NCBI GenBank assembly: GCA_027619655.1
Contig: JAQCHR010000303.1
Span: forward strand, 1 to 5,297
From: Pseudomonadota bacterium
GTDB lineage: Bacteria; Pseudomonadota; Alphaproteobacteria; UBA8366; GCA-2717185
DNA: 5,297 nucleotides
Direction of reading: 5' to 3'
Under the pieces are notes generated by a model. That model was not told the origin of the DNA, did no database searches, and saw only the letters and a program-made list of their open reading frames with translations. Positions 1 through 5,297 of this stretch are shown here, one piece after another (positions within the stretch are counted from its first letter, which is position 1; every line of letters begins with the position of its first letter). The position numbers and the translations under genes are program-made.

Positions 1-187
1 GCAGGGAATCACCACGAAGCTGCTGCAGAATTCGCCGTATCCTGCCTGCCAGGTCACCGTCTATGTGACACCGCATGACGCCGCCCAGGCCGTCGCGCTG
101 GCCGATGGCGGGATCCTGATCGCGCTGGGGTTCTTGCGGAACCTGAAGAACGAAGACGAGGTCGCGGCGGTGCTGGCGCATGAGCTG

Positions 188-190
188 TAG
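188..190 (+). other. In-frame TAG inside the HExxH zinc-binding motif
   Basis: The codons read cat-gag-ctg-TAG-cat, that is H-E-L-stop-H. In M48 peptidases the fourth position of HExxH is usually a small residue such as Ser, Ala or Gly, and a Ser codon TCG differs from TAG by one base. The two zinc-ligand histidines and the catalytic glutamate are all preserved around it. Confidence 0.9.
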
Positions 191-400
191 CATATCCTGA
201 AGGATCATCACTCCAGCGACAGCATGGTCGAATCGCAGGATGGCTTCCTGAAAGGGCTGGAAGCGGCGAACGTATCGGGCGGCATGCTGCTGGGGATGGT
301 CGATCCGAAGCTGCAGAAAAGCGTCGATGCGACGCTGTCGGTCGGCGATGCGCTCTACAATGTCAGTGAAAGCATGATCGCCCCTGCCTGGACCGTGGCC

Positions 401-403
401 TAG
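401..403 (+). other. In-frame TAG directly before the ExEAD third zinc-ligand motif
   Basis: The codons read gtg-gcc-TAG-gaa-gac-gag-gcc-gac, that is V-A-stop-E-D-E-A-D. Polar residues, often Gln, Met or Arg, precede the ligand Glu in this family; CAG (Gln) differs from TAG by one transition. The frame is open for 70 codons between this site and the amber at 188 and for more than 300 codons after it. Confidence 0.9.
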
Positions 404-466
404 GAAGACGAGGCCGACCTGCTGGGAACGGATCTGCTGGTCGCGGCCGGTTACAACCCGCGCGCC

Positions 467-1348
467 ATGGCGTCGGTGATGGAAATCATCGAGGCGCAGG
501 AAGTCAATGCGGCGGCGGTCGATGCGGAGCGCGATAAACTCTACCAGCAGCGTGTCACAGGATCGCTGATGGATGCGGTTACGACGACAAACCCGAACGA
601 CACGACGTCGATTGTCGGCGCGGTTGCGGGGCTGACCTCGGCGCTGGTGTCCGGCACGGACAAGAAAACCCACCGTCCGGCCGCCGAACGCAAGGCGGAT
701 GTGCTGTCATATATCAAGCAGTTCCATAACGAGCACCGGCGGCGGCCTTTCGCCGCCGAGCCCTGGGACGCGCAGCTGAACACGAGCGACAGCGGGCAGA
801 TGTTCGCCCAGTACCGGGCGTCCGCCGAAGCGCGGCGGGCGGTCTTCACCGGCGGCGACCTGAATGCCGCCGCCGAGGACGCCAAAAAGGGCGTCGCCGG
901 CGCCTTTTCGAACGACGCGTACCCGCGCCTGGCCTATTCGGAAGTCCAGCTCAAGCAGGGTGAGCGCGACAAGGCGCTGGAAAACCTGGAACTGACGATG
1001 AAAGCCGGTCATGCGCCCTGGCATGTCTATCGCAGCTATGCGGATATGCAGCTGGCGGCCGGCAATTCCGCCAAGGCGATGCAGACGGTGGAGGACGCCG
1101 ACCGGCAGTTCGGCCAGCCGCTCGGGATCGCGCCCTATGCCATCAAGGTATACCGAACGGCGAATAATTCCGAAAAGGTCGATTACTACATGGAACGCTG
1201 CCGGAATGGCGGGTCGCGGGCGCATATCAAGGTTTGTGAAACCGCGGCCGGGCTGGAATTGGATTCAGGTTCAAGCCAATCCGGCGGCGGCGCCGCCGGC
1301 GTGCGTGGATTTTTCGGCAATATCATTTCCGGCGGCGGGAACCGATAA
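467..1348 (+). CDS. C-terminal fragment of the M48 protease (TPR-like region), longest piece translatable with the standard code
   Basis: This is the part of the disrupted protease gene downstream of the second TAG, beginning at the first ATG in the frame; it would give 293 residues if translation restarted there. There is no clear Shine-Dalgarno sequence before this ATG, so expression is doubtful. It lacks both zinc motifs. Residues 1-30 finish the peptidase helical region, and residues 69-82 (HRPAAERKADVLSY) match the M48 C-terminal 'HP..ERI' element. Residues about 152-216 form helical pairs that look like degenerate TPRs (PRLAYSEVQLKQGERDKALE, then YRSYADMQLAAGNSAKAMQ). The last 30 residues are a Gly/Ser-rich tail (SGSSQSGGGAAG) that looks disordered. 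TPR regions in this family generally mediate protein contacts, for example with the outer-membrane assembly machinery in BepA; that role here is inference. The gene ends 9 bases before the convergent cyclase gene. Confidence 0.55.
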   Translation: MASVMEIIEAQEVNAAAVDAERDKLYQQRVTGSLMDAVTTTNPNDTTSIVGAVAGLTSALVSGTDKKTHRPAAERKADVLSYIKQFHNEHRRRPFAAEPWDAQLNTSDSGQMFAQYRASAEARRAVFTGGDLNAAAEDAKKGVAGAFSNDAYPRLAYSEVQLKQGERDKALENLELTMKAGHAPWHVYRSYADMQLAAGNSAKAMQTVEDADRQFGQPLGIAPYAIKVYRTANNSEKVDYYMERCRNGGSRAHIKVCETAAGLELDSGSSQSGGGAAGVRGFFGNIISGGGNR

Positions 1349-1357
1349 AATAGACCG

Positions 1358-2707
1358 CTACTTGGTTTCGGCGACGTAGACACCCGTCCAGCCCGCGCCG
1401 GGCGGGGTTAGCTCGTAGGCGGTTATCCGCTCCTCATAGAGGTCATAAAGCGTATCGAGGTTCCATTCGGCACGCGACAGATCGCGGCATCTTTTCGCGT
1501 ACTGTCGCGCCGTGTCCCATTGCTGCGCACGATACGATGTCAGCAGGTCGGCCTGTGCCTGTTCGAGATTTGTAAAGGCCTTGCCCTCGCGCAGGCTGCT
1601 GTCGCCCAGCAGGGCATAGACATGCACCGCCGCCGCCCGGCCCTTCACGGCGAGCATGTCCAGTTCCAGTGTCGCGAATTCCGGCGCGGCATCGCGTGTA
1701 TCCTCGCCGATCAGGATATCCACGCCATAGGTCTTCGATTGCCCCTCAAGCCGCGACGCCAGGTTCACCGCGTCGCCGAGAACCGAGTAATCGAAGCGCT
1801 GCTCCGACCCCATATTGCCGACGATGCAGTTCCCCGTATTGAGCCCGACCCCGGCCTTGATCGTGATGGGCGCCTCATTCTCCGCCGCGGCGTCGGCCAG
1901 CCGCCCGTTCAACGCCTGCAGCGCTTCCTGCATGGCCAGCGCCGACTGGCAGGCATGGGCGGCATGGGCCGCATCGTCCAGCGGCGCATTCCAGAACGCC
2001 ATGATGCAGTCGCCCATGTATTTGTCGATCGTGCCGCCCCGGTTCAGGATCTCGTTCGTCATCGGCGTCAGGAACCGGTTGATCAGCTGTGTCAGCCCTT
2101 CCGGGTTCTGGCCGAAGCGTTCCGATATCGCGGTAAAGCCGCGGATGTCGCAGAACAGGAAGGTCATGTTGCGCCGTTCGCCGCCCAGGGTCAGGCGGTC
2201 CGGGTTCTCCGCCAGCAGTTCGACGATGGCCGGGGCCAGGTAATGGCCAAAGGCGCTGCGGACGGCGCTCCGCTCGCGCCGTAATTCCAGGACAAGCAGG
2301 AAACGGTCCAGTGCGGCTGCGCCCAACAGGGTCGCGGCCGGCAGGACAGGGTCCAGCAGCAAGTGGTGTTCGGCAAACGCGAACCAGGCGAACAGGCCGA
2401 GCCCGCCGGATGCGACGATGGCAATCACCCAGGGGGGCGGCCATGTCCAGCCCAGCCCGACCGCCAGCAGGAGCAGCAGGCCGATGGCCACGGTAACCCC
2501 GAACTCCGTATCGCGGCCCCAGTCCGGCCGGTCGAGGAAGTCCCGGGACAGGATCTGTTCGGTGAACTGCGCATGGGTTTCCATCCCGGGCACCCACTGG
2601 TCCAGCGGGGTCAGGCGCAGGTCGTGCAGCCCTTCGGCGCCGGTGCCGATGATGACGATGGCGTCTTTCAGCGCGTCATCCGGCAGGCTGTGCGACAGGA
2701 CATCCAC
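1358..2707 (-). CDS. Class III adenylate cyclase half of a CHASE2 receptor (C-terminal part, frameshifted from its N-terminal half)
   Basis: This frame carries the end of the CHASE2 domain, three membrane helices and a complete class III nucleotide cyclase that makes cAMP from ATP on the cytoplasmic side. Residues are numbered from the GTG at 2707. The end of CHASE2 is at 9-60 (LPDDALKDAIVIIGTGAEGL, then VPGMETHAQ). Membrane helices lie at about 69-88, 93-112 and 118-141. The catalytic domain spans about 175-365, with metal aspartates D187 (FCDIRGFT) and D233 (KYMGDCIMAFW), adenine-selecting K229, S308 in the position held by Thr or Asp in other adenylate cyclases (DYSVLGDAVN), and transition-state N315/R319 (NLASR). 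The Lys-Ser/Thr pairing fits class IIIb adenylate rather than guanylate cyclase. A helical tail (385-449, ending GAGWTGVYVAETK) is typical of proteobacterial CHASE2 cyclases. The GTG is only the first start-like codon of the frame and has no ribosome site; the natural N-terminus is the CHASE2 half upstream in the other frame. The stop is TAG. Confidence 0.85.
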   Translation of the reverse strand: MDVLSHSLPDDALKDAIVIIGTGAEGLHDLRLTPLDQWVPGMETHAQFTEQILSRDFLDRPDWGRDTEFGVTVAIGLLLLLAVGLGWTWPPPWVIAIVASGGLGLFAWFAFAEHHLLLDPVLPAATLLGAAALDRFLLVLELRRERSAVRSAFGHYLAPAIVELLAENPDRLTLGGERRNMTFLFCDIRGFTAISERFGQNPEGLTQLINRFLTPMTNEILNRGGTIDKYMGDCIMAFWNAPLDDAAHAAHACQSALAMQEALQALNGRLADAAAENEAPITIKAGVGLNTGNCIVGNMGSEQRFDYSVLGDAVNLASRLEGQSKTYGVDILIGEDTRDAAPEFATLELDMLAVKGRAAAVHVYALLGDSSLREGKAFTNLEQAQADLLTSYRAQQWDTARQYAKRCRDLSRAEWNLDTLYDLYEERITAYELTPPGAGWTGVYVAETK

Positions 2708-3609
2708 CGCGGAAAGGTAACGCCCGGCTTCGAGCCGCTGTCATAGAGGCGCATCTGGCCATACCGGTCGGTCGGGATTTCGGTGCTGCCGATGGCAATC
2801 GCGCGCAGTCCGGGCTGGCGCGTCAGCGCCGTCACGCCACCGCCATTCGCCGCGAGGACCAGCGCCGCCGCGAGCGACGGCACGGTACGCTTGCCCACCT
2901 TGTACAGCAGGGCTGCCCGCCGGGTTATGCCGTCCGGATCGACGCGGGGGTCGATAGAGGCGTTCGACGCGGCCTGTTCCTGCAGGATGGGCAGGGCGGA
3001 GATGGCGCCCGGAAAGCCGGCCAGGTACCGCTGGTCCTTGCGCCGTTCGAATTCGACGCGCGGCAGGTTGGCAAGCGGCCGCGATCCGTTCGGCGATTCC
3101 GTTTCCTCGACGCTGAGCGCCAGGACAGTGGGAATCCTGCCGATGGCGGCGGCGAGGATCGCATCGTTATCCGGCTGCCGGGCGATGGATTCCGCGTCGA
3201 GGGGCGGCTGGTATCCCGGCACGTCGCGGCGCAGCCCGTCGAAGATATTGCCCAGCGATGTCCGGTCCGGTTCCGCGAATATGACATCAAAGGCGACGGC
3301 CCGGGCGCCGTAATCCTTCAGCGAATCCACCAGCCGCGCCATACGCGCCCGCGGCCACGGCCATTGGCCATGCGCGGCCAGGCTTTGCTCATCGATATTG
3401 ACGATGCGAACCTTCAGCCCCGGGTCCCAGGCGCGCGGTTTGACGCGCACCATTTCATCCCAGACCCATTCCCGCGCCTGCAGGATGAACGGGGGCTCGA
3501 ACCAGGACAGGCCGGCGCCAATCGTAACCAGCGTCGCGATAATGAGCAGCCGGGCCGATTTCAGCCGGAATGCCTTCAAAAGTCTCGAAAACGGACGTGC
3601 GGGTCGCAT
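2668..3609 (-). CDS. CHASE2 sensor half of the adenylate cyclase receptor (N-terminal part, ends prematurely by frameshift)
   Basis: This is the extracytoplasmic CHASE2 sensory domain that, joined to the cyclase frame downstream, would make a one-polypeptide receptor of about 750 residues, close to the usual length. Numbered from the ATG at 3609, a short basic cytoplasmic start (MRPARPFSRLLKAFRLKSAR) is followed by a membrane helix at about 20-36. The CHASE2 hallmarks follow: VRIVNIDE (67-74), GQWPWPR (81-87), FDVIFAEPDR (107-116) and PDGITRRAALLYKVG (about 225-239). The homologous sequence stops at TFP (near 2711); the remaining residues to the TGA at 2668-2670 are out of frame. The frame also extends upstream to a TTG at 3717. 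I prefer the ATG because the added stretch has many A/T third positions and no ribosome site, while AAGGAAG lies about 12 bases before the ATG. The ligand is unknown; CHASE2 domains are thought to sense extracellular signals. Transcription would diverge from the aminotransferase gene. Confidence 0.8.
   Translation of the reverse strand: MRPARPFSRLLKAFRLKSARLLIIATLVTIGAGLSWFEPPFILQAREWVWDEMVRVKPRAWDPGLKVRIVNIDEQSLAAHGQWPWPRARMARLVDSLKDYGARAVAFDVIFAEPDRTSLGNIFDGLRRDVPGYQPPLDAESIARQPDNDAILAAAIGRIPTVLALSVEETESPNGSRPLANLPRVEFERRKDQRYLAGFPGAISALPILQEQAASNASIDPRVDPDGITRRAALLYKVGKRTVPSLAAALVLAANGGGVTALTRQPGLRAIAIGSTEIPTDRYGQMRLYDSGSKPGVTFPRWMSCRTACRMTR
2705..2716 (-). other. Frameshift junction joining the CHASE2 and cyclase frames
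   Basis: On the minus strand the sequence reads acc-ttt-ccg-cgg-tgg in the CHASE2 frame and gcg-gtg-gat-gtc-ctg (AVDVL) in the cyclase frame. The conserved 'FP.V.A.DVL' segment of CHASE2 proteins is recovered only by switching frame here, which requires one extra base or a -1 step. The two frames are both open from about 2740 down to 2668, so the lesion must lie there; homology places it next to 2711. No classical X-XXY-YYZ slippery heptamer is present, so I favour a one-base deletion or sequence error over programmed frameshifting. Confidence 0.8.
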
Positions 3610-3752
3610 GCGGCGCGGGGCTTCCTTGACGTTTTCGGTTCCGGTCTGCTTCCCTACAGAGGTGAACTGTCCACCCTCTGGCAGTGTATCGTTTGCCCCG
3701 TTCGAATCAAACGCCAACCGTGCGGGTATGGGCCCGATCTATTGACGGGTTT

Positions 3753-3772
3753 CATGGCCGCCGGCCGCCATG
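3753..3772. promoter_or_regulatory. 20-bp imperfect palindrome in the divergent intergenic region, possible operator
   Basis: The sequence catggccgcc|ggccgccatg pairs with itself in nine of ten positions (the only mismatch is 3759/3766). It also contains a direct repeat of GGCCGCC. It lies between the start of the CHASE2-cyclase gene (-) and the aminotransferase gene (+), just upstream of a -10-like hexamer. That is where a repressor site for one or both genes would sit. GC-rich sequence makes chance palindromes more likely, so this is a candidate only. Confidence 0.3.
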
Positions 3773-3778
3773 GCGGTG

Positions 3779-3784
3779 TATGAT
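3779..3784 (+). promoter_or_regulatory. Candidate -10 hexamer (TATGAT) for the aminotransferase gene
   Basis: TATGAT matches the sigma-70 consensus TATAAT at five of six positions and lies 32 bases before the aminotransferase ATG. There is no good -35 at the normal spacing: the nearest, TTGACG at 3742-3747, is 31 bases upstream, too far, and the properly spaced hexamer is GC-rich. An activated or non-canonical promoter is possible. Weak evidence. Confidence 0.2.
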
Positions 3785-3816
3785 TCCCGTCATGCAATGA
3801 ATGGCGGGCTGGCGAT

Positions 3817-4986
3817 ATGGTGGCTTTCGGACATGCGTCGCGGGCGCTCTGGCCGCTGGAACCGGGGATCACGTATCTCAACCACGGCACCGTCGGCGTG
3901 ACGCCGCTGGCGGTGATGGACGCGCAGGAGGCGCTGCGGCGGCGGGTCGAAGCCCAGCCGGCGCGGTTCATGCGGCACGAATTGAAGCCGGGGCTCCGGC
4001 AGGCGGCGGACCTGGCGGCGCGCCTGTTCGGCGGACGCGGCAGTGATTACGTTTTCACGGAGAATGCGACGGCGGGCGTCAATGCGGTGCTGCGCTCCCT
4101 CGACCTGCGGGCCGGCGACGAAGTGCTGGTGACCGATCATGCCTATGGCGCGGTGCGGAATGCCGCCGCCTATGCCTGCCGCAGGGCGGGCGCCATCCTG
4201 AAAACCGCTGCCATCCCCTTCCCGCTGCGGGGACGCGAGGCTGCGGTCGATGCCGTCGCCGCTGCGCTTTCGCCCCGGACGCGCCTTGCCGTTATCGACC
4301 ATATCACGTTGGAAACGGCGCTGATCCTGCCCGTTACGGAGATTGCCGCGCTGTGCCGGACCAATGATACGCGCTTGCTGGTCGATGGCGCCCATGCGCC
4401 GGGCACGCTGCCCCTCGATATTCCGGCGCTGGGCTGCGACTGGTATGCCGCCAACCTGCACAAATGGTATTTCGCGCCGCGCGGCTGCGGGCTGCTCTGG
4501 GCTGGCGAGGCCGCGCAGGACTCCCTGCACCCCGCATCCGTGTCCTGGAACCTTGACGGCGGATTCACGGCGGAATTCGACTGGACCGGTACGCGCGATT
4601 TCACTTCGTTTCTTGCGTTTCCCGACGCCGCGCGGTTCATGGAACGGCTTGGCGCGGAACGGGTGCGCGCGCACAACCACGCGCTTGTCCTGCGGGCGGC
4701 GGTGCTACTGGCCGGGCGCTTCGGGCCGGATCTGGCACCGGCGCCGGAATTTGCCGGCAGCATGGCGCTGGCGCCGCTGCCGGAGCGTTTTCCCGCCGAT
4801 GCGGAAAGTGCCGGGGCCACCCGCGACGCCCTGCTGTTTCAGCACGGGGTCGAGGTACCCGTCATCGTGCGGAACGGGCGGCTCTGGGCGCGGCTGGCGG
4901 CGCAGGTCTATTGCGACATGACGGATTTTGAACGCCTGGCCGATGCGCTTGCAACAATGGCGCCCGCCCCGGTCACGTCAGGCTGA
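3817..4986 (+). CDS. PLP-dependent class V aminotransferase, isopenicillin-N-epimerase-like
   Basis: This is an intact 389-residue fold-type I enzyme of aminotransferase class V, the group that holds isopenicillin N epimerase (CefD), cysteine desulfurases and their relatives. The opening YLNHGTVGVTP (20-30) is the CefD-group signature. Next come ENATAGVNAV (82-91, phosphate side of PLP), DHAYGAVRNA (107-116), IDHITLETALILPVTEI (160-176), DGAHAPG (190-196; D190 pairs with the pyridine nitrogen), LHKW (214-217; K216 is the Schiff-base lysine) and WTGTRDFTSFLAFPDA (256-271). The C-terminal RLWARLAAQVYCDMTDFERL contains the arginine expected to hold the substrate carboxylate. No signal peptide is visible, so it should be cytoplasmic. 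The length fits the family. Most bacterial members near CefD do not make penicillins, and I see no beta-lactam genes here, so the substrate is unknown; desulfuration, epimerisation or lyase chemistry on an amino acid are all possible. The start is the ATG at 3817 (GTG at 3820 is an alternative), with only a weak purine-rich stretch upstream. It overlaps the convergent membrane-protein gene by 14 bases. Confidence 0.9.
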   Translation: MVAFGHASRALWPLEPGITYLNHGTVGVTPLAVMDAQEALRRRVEAQPARFMRHELKPGLRQAADLAARLFGGRGSDYVFTENATAGVNAVLRSLDLRAGDEVLVTDHAYGAVRNAAAYACRRAGAILKTAAIPFPLRGREAAVDAVAAALSPRTRLAVIDHITLETALILPVTEIAALCRTNDTRLLVDGAHAPGTLPLDIPALGCDWYAANLHKWYFAPRGCGLLWAGEAAQDSLHPASVSWNLDGGFTAEFDWTGTRDFTSFLAFPDAARFMERLGAERVRAHNHALVLRAAVLLAGRFGPDLAPAPEFAGSMALAPLPERFPADAESAGATRDALLFQHGVEVPVIVRNGRLWARLAAQVYCDMTDFERLADALATMAPAPVTSG

Positions 4987-5297
4987 GCAGGATCATGCCG
5001 GCGACGATGGCGACGCGCGCAAGTTCCGCCCAGTGGCGTTTGCCGGGATAACGTGCGGCGGACCGCCAGACGCCGACCGTGACAAGAAGATTGTAGGGCA
5101 GCGACGGCGCGTAGCCAGCAATGATGGCGAGGACCGGCTGATCGTATGCAATCAGGGCCAGAAACGCGACGCTGGACGTGATATTGACGAGTAGGGCGCC
5201 AAGCACGGCCCAGGTCCAGAATGCGGTGAACAGAGGGACTTCACCGCGCCACAGGCGGGACAGGCTGTTTCCTGCGGGGGGGCTGGGTCTTTCGGTC
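4973..5297 (-). CDS. Small integral membrane protein of unknown function, N-terminus beyond the window
   Basis: The minus-strand frame is open from the window edge to the TGA at 4973-4975, giving 107 visible residues. It starts with a Pro/Ser-rich stretch (ERPSPPAG), then RLWRGEVPLFTAFWTWAVLG leading into a membrane helix at about 26-50. A second hydrophobic segment lies at about 54-76 (ending YNLLVTVGVWRSA), followed by a basic loop with RYPGKRHWAELAR and a short third helix (about 93-106) at the C-terminus. The pattern 'W-RGE-PL--AFW' and 'VGVWRSA--Y-G---WA-LAR' resembles a family of roughly 110-130-residue uncharacterised proteobacterial membrane proteins that I recall but cannot name, so the true start is probably just outside the window. 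A GTG at 5204-5206 could be called as a start but would cut away the conserved N-terminal part. No catalytic residues are evident and I assign no function. Confidence 0.75.
   Translation of the reverse strand, partial: TERPSPPAGNSLSRLWRGEVPLFTAFWTWAVLGALLVNITSSVAFLALIAYDQPVLAIIAGYAPSLPYNLLVTVGVWRSAARYPGKRHWAELARVAIVAGMILLSLT

Larger units (their letters stand above)
1..1348 (+). pseudogene. M48 family zinc metalloprotease with C-terminal TPR-like region, 5' truncated by the window, interrupted by two in-frame TAG codons
   Basis: Read from base 2, this frame encodes a Ste24p/HtpX/BepA-like M48 peptidase, a family of zinc proteases that degrade or quality-control envelope proteins; the bacterial TPR-bearing members are usually periplasmic. 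Codons 1-60 give the usual lead-in (LADGGILIALGFL, then NEDEVAAVLAHEL). The zinc motif is H60-E61-L62-stop-H64. The third-ligand motif is EDEADLLG at codons 135-142, with E135 the likely ligand (ExxxD), and it is immediately preceded by the second TAG at codon 134. 'AAGYNP' and 'HRPAAERKADVL' downstream match the family's conserved 'AGYDP' and 'HP..ERI' segments. The frame then runs without further stops to TAA. The N-terminus with any signal peptide lies upstream of the window. Under the standard code no active enzyme can be made. A single base change restores a plausible residue at each site: TCG (Ser, giving HELSH) at the first, CAG (Gln) at the second. I am sure of the family. Whether this is a decayed gene, a sequence error or a recoded gene is open. 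Confidence 0.85.

Noticed and set aside
707..1225. 172-codon minus-strand frame inside the protease C-terminal region
   Set aside because: No recognisable domain; the plus frame here continues conserved M48/TPR-like sequence, so this is a shadow.
1285..1298. 14-bp perfect palindrome (cggcggcgccgccg) near the end of the protease gene, considered as a terminator
   Set aside because: It encodes part of the Gly/Ala-rich tail, is low-complexity, and the nearest T run is more than ten bases downstream and only five long.
1520..2284. 254-codon open frame on the plus strand opposite the cyclase domain
   Set aside because: It is antisense to catalytic motifs of the cyclase and its product has the biased composition of a shadow frame.
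2705..2718. Programmed -1 ribosomal frameshifting in the CHASE2-cyclase gene
   Set aside because: The local sequence acc-ttt-ccg offers no X-XXY-YYZ heptamer and re-pairing in the -1 frame would be poor; a deletion or sequence error is simpler.
3610..3717. Extension of the CHASE2 frame to a TTG start at 3717
   Set aside because: Third codon positions there lose the strong G/C bias of the gene, no ribosome site precedes the TTG, and the extra residues are hydrophilic and unlike the family; the ATG at 3609 is preferred, though not proven.
3754..3783. Nine-codon leader-like frame (ATG to TGA) before the aminotransferase
   Set aside because: It has no ribosome site, no run of regulatory codons, and lies upstream of or within the candidate promoter, so translation is unlikely.
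3790..4820. Long open frames on the minus strand opposite the aminotransferase (up to 296 codons)
   Set aside because: They are rich in Arg, Ala and Pro without recognisable motifs, as expected for antisense frames of GC-rich DNA, and they lie wholly within a well-supported gene.

Overview
The window comes from a GC-rich proteobacterium. The codon bias (strong G/C at third positions), the CHASE2-cyclase with its typical C-terminal tail, the M48/TPR protease and the small 'VGVWRSA' membrane protein together suggest an alphaproteobacterium, perhaps of the Rhodospirillales type. This placement rests on protein resemblance recalled from memory; no search was run. No rRNA, tRNA, CRISPR array or insertion sequence is visible.

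Layout: (1) Positions 1-1348 (+) carry the 3' part of a secreted-type M48 zinc metalloprotease with a C-terminal TPR-like region. Its reading frame is open throughout except for two TAG codons, one inside the HExxH zinc motif (188-190) and one directly before the ExEAD zinc-ligand motif (401-403). (2) Positions 1358-3609 (-) carry a CHASE2-3TM-class III adenylate cyclase that converges on the protease gene. It is split by a one-base frameshift near 2711, so it appears as a CHASE2 half (2668-3609) and a membrane/cyclase half (1358-2707). All catalytic residues of the cyclase are intact. (3) Positions 3610-3816 are a divergent intergenic region of about 200 bases with a 20-bp near-palindrome (3753-3772) and a weak -10-like hexamer. 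(4) Positions 3817-4986 (+) carry an intact PLP-dependent class V aminotransferase of the isopenicillin-N-epimerase-like (CefD-like) group. (5) Positions 4973-5297 (-) carry the 3' part of a small three-helix membrane protein whose stop region overlaps that of the aminotransferase by 14 bases.

The genes do not form an operon: orientation alternates (+, -, +, -), and I see no pathway linking them. The most notable observation is that two of the four genes are disrupted by point lesions while the rest of their coding sequence looks well conserved. The two disruptions in the protease are both amber codons and both sit in the zinc site. Recent pseudogene formation, sequence error and amber recoding or suppression are all possible. 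The apparent use of TAG as the normal stop of the cyclase gene argues against wholesale amber reassignment.
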